Shown here one piece after another: positions 11,818 through 19,733 of a DNA stretch of 44,902 nt (the stretch's first letter is position 1; each line of letters opens with the position of its first letter). The notes beneath the pieces were generated by a model, which worked only from the letters and a program-made list of their open reading frames with translations, did not search any database and had not been told where the DNA came from. A program made the translations under genes and the position numbers. Origin of the DNA: Polaromonas sp. (GTDB taxonomy: Bacteria > Pseudomonadota > Gammaproteobacteria > Burkholderiales > Burkholderiaceae_C); NCBI GenBank assembly GCA_021153985.1, contig JAJKJM010000027.1:1-44902 (forward strand), written 5' to 3'.

Positions 11818-12093
11818 TCACTGGCTCGTGCCAAACCTCAACGCCGACCTGGCGCGTGCTCGCTCTGCCTCAACTTCCCGACTGCGAGGCTCGGCATTCG
11901 TTACCAAGGAGCGGATGAGAACCCGCGCCGAGGCCGCAACCTCTTCTACAGCGCGGTCAAATGCGGCCTCGTTGGCTTTGGACGGCACGTTAAAACCACT
12001 GAGCTTCCTGACAAACTGCAGCGAGGCGTCACGGATTTCCAACTCCGTCGCGGGCGGCTCGAAGTTGAACAAGGTCTTGATGTTGCGGCACAT
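11818..12093 (-). CDS. DUF2277 family protein
   Basis: Small conserved protein of unknown function. The start ATG at 12093 is chosen because AAGGAG lies directly upstream and because the family begins MCRNIKTLFNFEPPAT. The 91 residues carry the family-typical ALQFVRKLSGF-like stretch (SLQFVRKLSGFNVPSKANE) and end in an Arg/Ala-rich helix. It is predicted to be cytoplasmic and helical. It lies 82 bases downstream of the VOC gene in the same direction and may be cotranscribed. Confidence 0.85.
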   Translation of the reverse strand: MCRNIKTLFNFEPPATELEIRDASLQFVRKLSGFNVPSKANEAAFDRAVEEVAASARVLIRSLVTNAEPRSREVEAERARARSALRFGTSQ

Positions 12094-12175
12094 GGCGGCT
12101 CCTTGAGGCAAAAGGCTTTGGAATCATTCCAAAGCCCATTTTGCCGTGAGCCGCAGCCCCTTCGTCCCCCTGGTT

Positions 12176-12589
12176 TTACTGTCCGGCCGGCTTGATCACC
12201 ACGGATTCGGCCGACGCTACAAAGGGCCCGTGGTACACCGCCTCGATGTTGTTGCCGTCCGGATCCAGCACAAAGGCGGCGTAGTAACCGGGGTGGTATT
12301 TGCGTTCGCCCGGCGCGCCGTTGTCGATGCCTCCGGCGGCCAGGGCCGCTTCGTAAAAGGCTTTGACCTCTGCGTGGTCTTTGGCCCGAAAGGCCAGGTG
12401 CACATGCGAGGTGGCGCCGTCGGCCTGGTCTATCCACAATTCATCGGCCGAGAAATGGTCGTCGGCTTCCTGGATGGCGCTTTCCTTGTTCAGCGACTTC
12501 AGTACGGCGCGGTAAAAACGCTTGCTGGCTGCAAGGTCGTGGGCGCGCAGGTGAAGATGGTCGATGAGTCGTCCGCGGTGTATTTCCAT
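12176..12589 (-). CDS. VOC family protein (glyoxalase/bleomycin-resistance fold)
   Basis: Metal-dependent vicinal-oxygen-chelate fold protein of unknown substrate. Its 137 residues show one complete domain with candidate metal ligands His in DHLHLRAHDL, His in SHVHLAFRA and Glu in NNIEAVYHG, and the family hallmark FVLDPDGNNIEAV. An AGGAACAC precedes the ATG. It could be a glyoxalase-like lyase, a dioxygenase-like enzyme or a drug-binding protein; the sequence does not decide. Confidence 0.85.
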   Translation of the reverse strand: MEIHRGRLIDHLHLRAHDLAASKRFYRAVLKSLNKESAIQEADDHFSADELWIDQADGATSHVHLAFRAKDHAEVKAFYEAALAAGGIDNGAPGERKYHPGYYAAFVLDPDGNNIEAVYHGPFVASAESVVIKPAGQ

Positions 12590-12794
12590 GATGTGTTCCT
12601 GTTCAATCCTGGCTAGCCGCTTGCAATTTGGCGATGCCCTGTTTGAGGTCCTGAAAACTTACGCCGGCAGAGGGCCTGCACCTGTAGGACAAATACTGGC
12701 AAAGCCAAGGAACTTATCCCGGTCCAGGCTCCCGAACCATCGGACAATTTACAACGTTCACAATCACGCCAATTCAGAAAAAAGAGGGTTCCTG

Positions 12795-13301
12795 ATGTTT
12801 TTGACGTATTTCGATGCCATGCCGCGCCGTCTGCTGGCTTTGGTGGCTGCCGCCTGTGTCGCCATGCTGGCTTTTGGCTTGTATCTGCAGCATGTGGTCG
12901 GCCTGGAGCCTTGCCCCATGTGCATCGTGCAGCGGTATGCCCTGGTGCTGGTGGCGGTGGTGGCGGGGATCACCGCAATGATCAAAAGCCGGGGCGCGTT
13001 GGTCGCAGGCTCGGGCCTGATGGTGTTGCTGGCCGGTTTTGGTGCTTTTGTGGCGGCGCGACAGAGCTTCCTGCAGTGGTACCCGCCAGAGATCGCCTCT
13101 TGCGGCCGCGACTTTTACGGAATGATCGAAACTTTTCCCCTGAAGCGCGCTATTCCCATGATCTTCAAAGGCAGCGGCGATTGCACCAAGATCGACTGGA
13201 CTTTCCTGGGTGGCTCTATCGCCAACTGGTCTTTCCTGTGCTTTGTGGGGATTGGGCTGATCGGTTTGGTCTTGGTCGTGCGCCAGGCGCGCAAGCGCTG
13301 A
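12795..13301 (+). CDS. dsbB: Disulfide bond formation protein B
   Basis: Inner-membrane quinone reductase that reoxidises DsbA in the periplasm. The ATG at 12795 gives a 168-residue protein with four hydrophobic segments and the two cysteine pairs of the family: Cys40/Cys43 in EPCPMC, and Cys103 (IASCGRDF) with Cys130 (GSGDCTK). An AGAGGG stretch precedes the ATG. The gene stands alone; the frame extends upstream, but the extra residues lack family similarity. Confidence 0.94.
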   Translation: MFLTYFDAMPRRLLALVAAACVAMLAFGLYLQHVVGLEPCPMCIVQRYALVLVAVVAGITAMIKSRGALVAGSGLMVLLAGFGAFVAARQSFLQWYPPEIASCGRDFYGMIETFPLKRAIPMIFKGSGDCTKIDWTFLGGSIANWSFLCFVGIGLIGLVLVVRQARKR

Positions 13302-13340
13302 AGCTGTAGGCCCGGGTGCCGTACGCGGCCTTCAGTTTTT
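13298..13340 (+). terminator. Possible imperfect terminator after dsbB
   Basis: CTGAAG at the dsbB stop can pair with CTTCAG at 13330-13335, with a GGCC-GGCC pairing inside, followed by five T. The stem is interrupted and overlaps the last codons of the convergent VapC-like gene, so this is tentative. Confidence 0.3.
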
Positions 13341-13769
13341 GATTTTCAGCTGCAGGAAATCAAGGCCATCGTATTGCGTGAACCCCGTATCAAAAGACAC
13401 CATGCGGCAGCCGGCGGTGACTGCAAGGCTGGCCAGCCAGGCATCGGTCCAGTCGCGGATGCGAAAGCCTGGTCGCGTGGTGTAGCGGCGCATTTGGGCT
13501 TCGGCGGTGGTGGATTCCGCAAGCAACACAGTACGCCCGCCGCTTAAATGGGCCTCGTAGATGGCCCACGCTTCTTCGGGCGTATGCGCGGCGGCGCCCA
13601 TCACGGCGGGTTGGGTCACGAGGCACAGGAAACCCTTCATGCTGGCTCGGCAAAACGCCAACTGTGAAGGCGCGCCGGCCCAGTAATTTTTAGCTGCCTC
13701 GTGGTGCGTATGCCCCGGATGCGCCAGCGCCAGCCAGACGTTCACATCCAGGAGATCTGGCGCTGTCAT
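13332..13769 (-). CDS. VapC-type PIN-domain toxin
   Basis: Probable ribonuclease toxin of a type II toxin-antitoxin pair. Its 145 residues have the PIN acidic positions: Asp8 in LLDVNVWLAL, a central Glu (TPEEAW), Asp in RIRDWTDAWLA, and Asp in VSFDTGF. It resembles the TA-system PIN proteins that open with D(V/T)NVWLALA. Its start overlaps the antitoxin stop (13766-13769, ATGA on the minus strand), so the pair is coupled. Target RNA unknown. Confidence 0.9.
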   Translation of the reverse strand: MTAPDLLDVNVWLALAHPGHTHHEAAKNYWAGAPSQLAFCRASMKGFLCLVTQPAVMGAAAHTPEEAWAIYEAHLSGGRTVLLAESTTAEAQMRRYTTRPGFRIRDWTDAWLASLAVTAGCRMVSFDTGFTQYDGLDFLQLKIKN

Positions 13770-14068
13770 CGGATGAATCCGATGCGCCGCAATTTCTCGA
13801 TATCTTCCTGTAGCGCCTGATCCTCAAGTTGTTCGTTGCTTTGAGCTGGGATTGGCTTCCCGGCTTCGTCGCCTCGTGAGCCTTGAAGCCGCTTCAACAC
13901 GGGTAGGGATGGGGCGGCTTGCTCTGCAAGATCCGGGGCAGCAGGTATGCGCATGGCCCGCTGAATCAATTCATTCAGCAAGGATTTAAGGCTTTGGCCG
14001 TTTTGTGCTGCACGAGTTTTGAGCTCTCGCAACAAGGAATCAGGCAAATCAAGGGTGGTTCGCATCAT
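13766..14068 (-). CDS. Ribbon-helix-helix antitoxin (VapB-like)
   Basis: Antitoxin and probable autorepressor. MMRTTLDLPDSLLRELKTRA is a typical ribbon-helix-helix N-terminus, followed by QNGQSLKSLLNELIQRAM. The C-terminal half is Pro/Gln rich and ends EDIEKLRRIGFIR, as expected for the part that binds the toxin. Two adjacent ATG codons are possible starts. The promoter must lie in the 98 bases shared with imuA, next to the LexA box at 14130-14145. Confidence 0.88.
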   Translation of the reverse strand: MMRTTLDLPDSLLRELKTRAAQNGQSLKSLLNELIQRAMRIPAAPDLAEQAAPSLPVLKRLQGSRGDEAGKPIPAQSNEQLEDQALQEDIEKLRRIGFIR

Positions 14069-14128
14069 TGCATTTTAGCATCAATGTGTGTTTGAGGGTA
14101 TTTCGATTGATTGGCGGGAAAGCAGTAA

Positions 14129-14146
14129 ACTGTATTTAAACACAGT
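14129..14146 (+). promoter_or_regulatory. LexA (SOS) box of imuA-imuB-imuC
   Basis: ACTGTATTTAAACACAGT contains CTG-N10-CAG with an AT-rich centre, the standard proteobacterial LexA operator, 21 bases before the imuA ATG. The VapBC-like pair reads away on the other strand from the same 98-bp gap, so LexA could affect both. Confidence 0.9.
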
Positions 14147-14166
14147 ATTTGCATTGAATCGCCCTC

Positions 14167-14979
14167 ATGCTTTCGCCAACCATCGCAGCCCGTCCTTTGC
14201 CGGATTTCGCCAATGTATGGCGAGCCGGCGAGCTGGGCAGCGCGAGCCTGCAAACGGTGGCCACAGGTTATGCGGCGCTTGACGGCGTCTTGCCCGGCGG
14301 CGGCTGGCCGCAGGGCGCCTTGGTTGAAGTGCTCCAGCCGCAGGCCGGCCTGCATGAATGGGGCCTCATCGCACAGGCGCTGGCCGCCGTGCAGGCAGAG
14401 GCTCCGGCGCAGCTGACGGTGCTGGTGGGCGCGCCTTACCTGCCGTTTGGCCCGGCGCTGGGCGCCCGCCAACTCAACATGGCGCGTGTGCTCAGCATTC
14501 ACGGCAAACCGGGTGACGCGCCGTCGCTGCTCTGGGCCACGCGTGAAGCCCTGCAGTGCCACGACGTGCACTGTGTGCTGGCCTGGCTGCCCGATGCGCG
14601 CAGCGCCCATTTGCGCCGCCTGCAGATTGCCGCCCACGCGCACAACAAGCTGTTGTTTGTCTTTCGCCCGCCGCGGGCGCAGCATGAGTCTTCTCCCGCG
14701 CCGCTGCGCCTGCTGCTGGAGGGCACGGTGCAGGAAGCCGGCAACCTGCTGGTCCACGTACTCAAGCGCCGCGGCCCGCCATTGGCCGCACCTGTGCTGC
14801 TCGACACCCGGCCGGCGCGGCTGTCGGCGCTGCTGGCGGCCAGCCGCGAAAGGGCGCGCCAAAAGCGGGAAGAGCTGGCGCCCGTCCTGCTGCCTTCGCG
14901 GGTTTCGCTTCCTGTCACTTCACCAGAGAGTCCCATCCATGCCTTGCTGGATCGCATTGCACATCTCGATCACCACTGA
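14167..14979 (+). CDS. imuA: ImuA, SOS mutasome RecA-like protein
   Basis: First gene of the DNA-damage-inducible translesion cassette. The 270-residue protein is RecA/SulA-like: GYAALDGVLPGGGWPQGALVEVLQP is the typical beginning with a degenerate nucleotide loop, and RLQIAAHAHNKLLFVFRP follows in the core. It is thought to help the ImuB-ImuC polymerase pair act at lesions. The start lies 21 bases after the LexA operator with no obvious Shine-Dalgarno. Its last 41 bases overlap the start of imuB in another frame. Confidence 0.9.
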   Translation: MLSPTIAARPLPDFANVWRAGELGSASLQTVATGYAALDGVLPGGGWPQGALVEVLQPQAGLHEWGLIAQALAAVQAEAPAQLTVLVGAPYLPFGPALGARQLNMARVLSIHGKPGDAPSLLWATREALQCHDVHCVLAWLPDARSAHLRRLQIAAHAHNKLLFVFRPPRAQHESSPAPLRLLLEGTVQEAGNLLVHVLKRRGPPLAAPVLLDTRPARLSALLAASRERARQKREELAPVLLPSRVSLPVTSPESPIHALLDRIAHLDHH

Positions 14980-16441
14980 GCCGGGCCAGGCCGTGCCGCA
15001 AAGCGCGGCGGCGCAGTGGGCGCAAGACCCTGCCGCCGTGCAGCGCTTGCTGGCCAGCATGGCGCTGGGCTTTACGCCACGCGTGGCGCTGGTCGATGAA
15101 GCCGTGCTGATGGACGTGACCGGCAGCCTGCGCCTCTTCGGCGGGCTGGCGCGCCTGGCTGAGCGGCTGGAGCAGCAGGTGCGCCAGTTTTTTGAGGAAA
15201 ATCAGGCTGCAGCCCATATCACACATGCACAAGCTGCTACATCTTTGATAGCGCTTGGCCGTTTGCGCTTACGTCTATGCCTGCGTCTTGCGGGGCAAAA
15301 CAGCCCGGGTGCACACACCAAAACCCGCGTGGCCGACCTGCCCATGCACACCCTGAGCGCCGCCCGCCCGCACCTGGACGTGCTGGAGCGCATTGGCTGC
15401 CGCACCTGGGACGACCTGCTGCGCCTGCCGCGTGACGGCGTGGCCCGGCGCTTTGGCGCCGAGCTGCTGCAGGCGCTGGACCGTGCCCGTGGCCGCACCC
15501 CTGACGACTACGAGTGGCAAGTCTTGCCCGAGCACTTTGAAGAGAAACTGGAGCTCAACGCGCTGGTCACCCACGCGCCGGCACTGATGGCGGGCGTGGA
15601 GCGGCTGCTGGTCCACCTGCACGCCTGGCTGCTGGGGCGCCAGAGCGGGCTGTGCGCCCTGAAGCTCACCTGGCACCTGGACCCGCGCCGCGACGTGCCG
15701 CCTACCGGTGAACTCGACATCCGCACCGCCCAGCCCGCGCAAGACCTGCGCCATGTGGCGCGCCTCATCGCCGAGCACCTGGCGCAGCAAAAACTGCCGG
15801 CGCCGGTGCACAGCCTGAGCTTGCGCTCGCTGGTGACCGAGTTGCTGGCTGATTCGGCGGCGGCCACCCGCAGCCTGCTGATGGAGGCGCACCGGCAGCA
15901 CGCGGGCGAAGGCGGGGCGGTAGAACTGATCGAGCGGCTGAGCGCGCGCCTGGGCGATGCACAGGTACAGGCCTGGCAGCCTGGCGAAGACCACCGGCCC
16001 GAGCAGATGCAGCGTTGGGTCAACGCGCGGCTCGCTATGAAATCGATAGCTGGTTCCCAACGTCCTTTAAGGGCCAGAGGGCTAAAACGCTTGAAAAATA
16101 AAGCCAGTGAAGCGCCGCCGGCATCCAGAACCGAAGCCTTGTACCCGACCTGGTTGCTGCCCGAGCCGCTCAAGCTGGGCACCTCAGGCAACAGCCCGGT
16201 GTACCAGGGCAAGCTCACCCGCCTGACCGGGCCGCAGCGGCTGGAGGCCGCCGAATGGCTGCTGGCGGGCAGTGATACCGCTCCCGCCGCCGGCATGTGC
16301 GAAAAGCCGTGGACCTTTCGCGACTACTTTATCTACCGCAGCCAGCAGGGCGGCCTGCTGTGGATCTACAGCGAGCGGCTGGGCGCAACGCCCCAGGGCG
16401 CCAGCCAGCGGGCCTGGTACCTGCACGGCTTTTTTGCCTGA
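14939..16441 (+). CDS. imuB: ImuB, Y-family polymerase-like protein
   Basis: Y-family relative that lacks polymerase activity in studied cases and serves as hub binding the beta clamp, ImuA and ImuC. The ATG at 14939 starts MPCWIALHIS, the usual ImuB opening, and gives 500 residues. The palm-derived region has ALVDEAVLMDVTGSLRLFGG, and helix-hairpin-helix-like LERIGCRTWDDLLRLPRDGV follows. Two stretches look foreign: residues about 87-105 and 366-387 are encoded by copies of the dispersed element (15197-15252 and 16034-16098), both kept in frame. imuC starts 38 bases downstream. Confidence 0.9.
   Translation: MPCWIALHISITTEPGQAVPQSAAAQWAQDPAAVQRLLASMALGFTPRVALVDEAVLMDVTGSLRLFGGLARLAERLEQQVRQFFEENQAAAHITHAQAATSLIALGRLRLRLCLRLAGQNSPGAHTKTRVADLPMHTLSAARPHLDVLERIGCRTWDDLLRLPRDGVARRFGAELLQALDRARGRTPDDYEWQVLPEHFEEKLELNALVTHAPALMAGVERLLVHLHAWLLGRQSGLCALKLTWHLDPRRDVPPTGELDIRTAQPAQDLRHVARLIAEHLAQQKLPAPVHSLSLRSLVTELLADSAAATRSLLMEAHRQHAGEGGAVELIERLSARLGDAQVQAWQPGEDHRPEQMQRWVNARLAMKSIAGSQRPLRARGLKRLKNKASEAPPASRTEALYPTWLLPEPLKLGTSGNSPVYQGKLTRLTGPQRLEAAEWLLAGSDTAPAAGMCEKPWTFRDYFIYRSQQGGLLWIYSERLGATPQGASQRAWYLHGFFA
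15197..15252 (-). repeat. Dispersed ~65-bp element, copy B (inside imuB)
   Basis: Read on the minus strand it starts GCTATCAAAGATGTAGCAGC and ends with GGGCTGCAGCCTGATTTT, lining up almost base for base with copy A at 5440-5505. It encodes about residues 87-105 of ImuB without breaking the frame. Confidence 0.75.
16034..16098 (+). repeat. Dispersed ~65-bp element, copy C (inside imuB)
   Basis: Starts GCTATGAAATCGATAGCTGG and includes GGGCCAGAGGGCTAAAACGC, ending near CTTGAAAA. It matches copy A at the start and at the GGGCC-AGAGG block and encodes about residues 366-387 of ImuB in frame. Confidence 0.72.
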
Positions 16442-16479
16442 AGACCTGGCCCTAACCCTGAACCTGACGCGTCAATCCC

Positions 16480-19400
16480 ATGTCCGCCTACACGCTTCCC
16501 GATTACGCTGAATTGCACGCGCTGAGCAATTTCAGCTTCCAGCGCGGGGCTTCGCACGCGCAGGAGCTGGCCGAGCGCGCCTCCCAGCTCGGCTACAAGG
16601 CGCTGGCAATCACCGACGAGTGCTCTGTCGCAGGCGTCGTCAGGGCGCACGAGGTGGCCAAAGACCTGGGCCTGCAGCTGCTGCCGGGGGCGGAATTCCT
16701 GGTGCAGGCGAAAGAAGCACAAGAGGTGAAAGAGGCGAAGGAGGCATTCAGGCTGGTGCTGCTGCCCCACAACGCCGCAGGTTGGGGAAACCTGTGCGAG
16801 TTCATCACCGAAGCGCGGCGGGCCGGTGATGTGATCGAGAAGGGCAGCTACCGCGTGACCTGGGGCGAGACGGATTTTTCGCGGCTGGCCGATTGTGAGA
16901 TCCTGTTGTCGCCCTTGCAAGAAACCGGCGTCGCTATCAATACAGAAGCGCTCTGTGCACATGCCGCCTGGGCTACAGGCCTTTTTGGCTTGAATGCCTG
17001 GCTGGCCGTGGAGCTGCTGCAGGGCCTGGACGATGCGCTGCGCCTGCAGCAACTGCGGGAGGTCGCGCGGCGCACCGGCATACGCCTGGTCGCCGCCGGC
17101 CATGTGCTGATGCATAAGCGCTCGCGCAAACCGCTGCACGACGTGATGACGGCCATCAAGCTGGGCAAACCGGTGCACGCCTGCGGTTTTGCGCTGCAGG
17201 CCAATGCAGAGGCGCATTTGCGCCCGCGCATGCGGCTGGCCGAGATTTACCCGGCCGACCTGCTGCGGGCGACCCTGGAAGTCGCCGCGCGCTGCACCTT
17301 CAACCTGGACGAAATCCGCAATCTCTACCGCTACCCCCGCGAAGACATGGTGCCGCCGGCCGAAACGCCGGCGAGGTGGCTCAGGCGGCTGACCTGGCAG
17401 GGCGCCCATACCCGCTATCCGCATCACATACCGCACAAGATCCGGCGGCAACTGGGCTTCGAGCTGGCGCTGATCGAAGAGCTTGAGTACGAGATGTTCT
17501 TCATCACCGTGCATGACATCGTCCGCTTTGCGAGAGAGGAAAAAATCCTGTGCCAGGGACGCGGCTCGGCGGCCAATTCCGCGGTGTGCTTCTGCCTGGG
17601 CGTCACGGCGATCAACCCGGCGGAAAGCAAGCTGCTGTTTGAGCGTTTCATCAGCCGCGAGCGCCGTGAGCCGCCCGACATCGACGTGGACTTCGAGCAC
17701 GAGCGGCGCGAGGAAGTCATCCAGTACATCTACCAAAAATACGGCCACGACCGCGCCGCCATCGCTGCCACCGTCATCAGCTACCGGCCGCGCAGCGCCA
17801 TCCGTGATGTGGGCAAGGCGCTGGCCATCGCGCCCGAGCTGATCGACCAGTTCGCCAAAGAGCATTTCTGGTTTGACGGCAGCGAGGTGCTGGAAGAAAA
17901 AGTAAGGCAGGCCGGGCTGGCGGGCAGGGAAGGCCCGGTGCTGCAATGGCTGGGCCTCTCGGCGCAGCTCATCGGCTTTCCGCGCCACCTGAGCCAGCAT
18001 GTGGGCGGCTTTGTGCTGACGCAGGGCAAGCTCACGCGGCTGGTGCCGGTGCAGCCGGCCTCGATGGAAGACCGCCGCATCATCCAGTGGGACAAAGACG
18101 ACCTGGAGGCCATGGGCCTGCTCAAGGTCGATGTGCTGGCCCTGGGCATGCTGTCGGCCATACGGCGCTGCCTGGCGCTGGTAAACCAGGCGCGCGGCAG
18201 CGAGTTGCAGATGCACCAGGTCAAGCCGGACGACAAGACCTACGACATGATCTGCGAAGCCGACACGGTGGGGGTGTTCCAGATCGAAAGCCGCGCGCAG
18301 ATGTCCATGCTGCCGCGCCTGCAGCCGCGCAGCTACTACGACCTGGTGGTCGAGGTCGCCATCGTGCGGCCGGGGCCCATCCAGGGCGGCATGGTGCACC
18401 CTTACCTGAAGAACCGGGAAATCCTCAGGAAGGGCGGCGAGATCAAAGCCGAGTACCCGGCGCTCAACCCGGCCCTGGAGCGCACGCTGGGCATTCCGAT
18501 TTTTCAGGAGCAGGTCATGCAGATCGCGATGATCGCCGCCGACTTCACGCCAGGCGAGGCCGACGACCTGCGCCGCTCCATGGCCGCCTGGAAGCGCAAA
18601 GGCGGGGTGGACCGCTTTCATGGCCGCCTGGTCAACGCCATGGTAAAAAACGGCTACAGCCCCGAGTTCGCCGAACGGATCTTCAGCCAGATCCTGGGCT
18701 TCGGCGACTACGGCTTCCCCGAAAGCCACGCCGCCAGCTTTGCCAAGCTGGTGTACGTGAGCTGCTGGCTCAAGTGCCATGAGCCGGCCTGCTTTCTCGC
18801 GGCCATGGTCAATTCGCAGCCCATGGGGTTTTACACACCGTCCCAGCTGGTGCAGGACGCTGTCCGCCACCAGGTGCAGGTGCGCCCGGTCGACGTAATG
18901 CACAGTGAATGGGACTGCACGCTGGAACCACAGGATGTGCTGCCTCAAGGTGTTCAGCCGGCGGTGCGCCTGGGCCTGCGGCTGGTGGCCGGCTTGCGTG
19001 AAGACGCCGCCCTGCGCCTGGTGGCTGCACGGGCGCAGGCGCCTTTCACCTCAACCGAAGACCTGGTGTCGCGCGCCCAGTTGGGCACCCTGGAAATCAG
19101 CGCGCTGGCCGCTGCCGATGCCTTGTTGCCGCTGGCCGGCCACCGGCGCCAGCAGGTCTGGGAGGCGTCGGCCATCAAGGCCGCGCCGCGGCTGCTCAAA
19201 TCCGTGCCCACCCACGAAACGCCGCTGGCGTTGCCCGACACGCCCGAGGGCGAAAACATCCTGTTCGACTACCGGGCCACCGGCTTGACGCTGCGCCGCC
19301 ACCCGGTGGCGCTGCTGCGGGAACGGCTGGCACGCAAGGGCTTGCTGAGCGCCAGCGAGCTCAATGCCTTGCCCGACGGTGAAGAGGTGGCCGGCTGCGG

Positions 19401-19689
19401 CATCGTCACGGTGCGCCAGCAGCCGCAAACCGCCAAGGGCACCATCTTCATCACGCTGGAGGACGAAACCGGCCCGGTCAACGTGATCGTATGGAAATCG
19501 CTGCGGGAGGCGCAACGCCCCGAGGTGCTGCATGCGCGGCTGCTGGCGGTACACGGTGTGTGGCAGCGCAGTGAAGAAACCGGCACCGCCAAGGGCTACG
19601 GCGCGGTGCGCAACCTGGTGGCGCACCGGCTCGAAGACCTTACGCCGCTGCTCGGGCGGCTGGGCACCTCCAGCCGGGACTTTCACTAG
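16480..19689 (+). CDS. dnaE2: ImuC/DnaE2, error-prone DNA polymerase III alpha-like subunit
   Basis: SOS-induced C-family polymerase that carries out lesion bypass with ImuB. The 1069 residues comprise an N-terminal PHP domain (ELHALSNFSFQRGASH, LAITDECSVAGVVRAHE), the polymerase palm with the acidic motif PPDIDVDFEHERREEV, and a C-terminal OB-like region (IFITLEDETGPVNVIVW). The start ATG lies 38 bases after imuB. Residues about 77-88 are a 9-bp tandem repeat product (AKE/AQE/VKE/AKE), and about 152-173 come from a copy of the dispersed element (16933-16996). Both are in frame, so the protein should still be made. Confidence 0.93.
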   Translation: MSAYTLPDYAELHALSNFSFQRGASHAQELAERASQLGYKALAITDECSVAGVVRAHEVAKDLGLQLLPGAEFLVQAKEAQEVKEAKEAFRLVLLPHNAAGWGNLCEFITEARRAGDVIEKGSYRVTWGETDFSRLADCEILLSPLQETGVAINTEALCAHAAWATGLFGLNAWLAVELLQGLDDALRLQQLREVARRTGIRLVAAGHVLMHKRSRKPLHDVMTAIKLGKPVHACGFALQANAEAHLRPRMRLAEIYPADLLRATLEVAARCTFNLDEIRNLYRYPREDMVPPAETPARWLRRLTWQGAHTRYPHHIPHKIRRQLGFELALIEELEYEMFFITVHDIVRFAREEKILCQGRGSAANSAVCFCLGVTAINPAESKLLFERFISRERREPPDIDVDFEHERREEVIQYIYQKYGHDRAAIAATVISYRPRSAIRDVGKALAIAPELIDQFAKEHFWFDGSEVLEEKVRQAGLAGREGPVLQWLGLSAQLIGFPRHLSQHVGGFVLTQGKLTRLVPVQPASMEDRRIIQWDKDDLEAMGLLKVDVLALGMLSAIRRCLALVNQARGSELQMHQVKPDDKTYDMICEADTVGVFQIESRAQMSMLPRLQPRSYYDLVVEVAIVRPGPIQGGMVHPYLKNREILRKGGEIKAEYPALNPALERTLGIPIFQEQVMQIAMIAADFTPGEADDLRRSMAAWKRKGGVDRFHGRLVNAMVKNGYSPEFAERIFSQILGFGDYGFPESHAASFAKLVYVSCWLKCHEPACFLAAMVNSQPMGFYTPSQLVQDAVRHQVQVRPVDVMHSEWDCTLEPQDVLPQGVQPAVRLGLRLVAGLREDAALRLVAARAQAPFTSTEDLVSRAQLGTLEISALAAADALLPLAGHRRQQVWEASAIKAAPRLLKSVPTHETPLALPDTPEGENILFDYRATGLTLRRHPVALLRERLARKGLLSASELNALPDGEEVAGCGIVTVRQQPQTAKGTIFITLEDETGPVNVIVWKSLREAQRPEVLHARLLAVHGVWQRSEETGTAKGYGAVRNLVAHRLEDLTPLLGRLGTSSRDFH
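16708..16743 (+). repeat. 9-bp tandem repeat inside dnaE2
   Basis: Four 9-base units, GCGAAAGAA, GCACAAGAG, GTGAAAGAG and GCGAAGGAG, encode four (A/V)(K/Q)E tripeptides in the PHP domain. Because the unit is a multiple of three, expansion or contraction would keep the frame. Confidence 0.8.
16933..16996 (+). repeat. Dispersed ~65-bp element, copy D (inside dnaE2)
   Basis: Starts GCTATCAATACAGAAGCGCT and contains GGGCTACAGGCCTTTTTGGC. It aligns with copy A at both ends and codes in frame for about residues 152-173. Confidence 0.65.
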
Positions 19690-19733
19690 GACGGCGGCTT
19701 GCCGTACCAGGAGTATCAGGAGGCCAGGACGCC

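Noticed and set aside
11629..12195. A 188-codon plus-strand frame overlapping the DUF2277 gene
   Set aside because: The opposite strand encodes a conserved family with a good ribosome binding site; the plus-strand protein looks random.
16366..18948. An 860-codon open frame on the minus strand opposite dnaE2
   Set aside because: It is antisense to a gene with all polymerase motifs, has no recognisable domain, and is the expected mirror of GC-rich codon bias.
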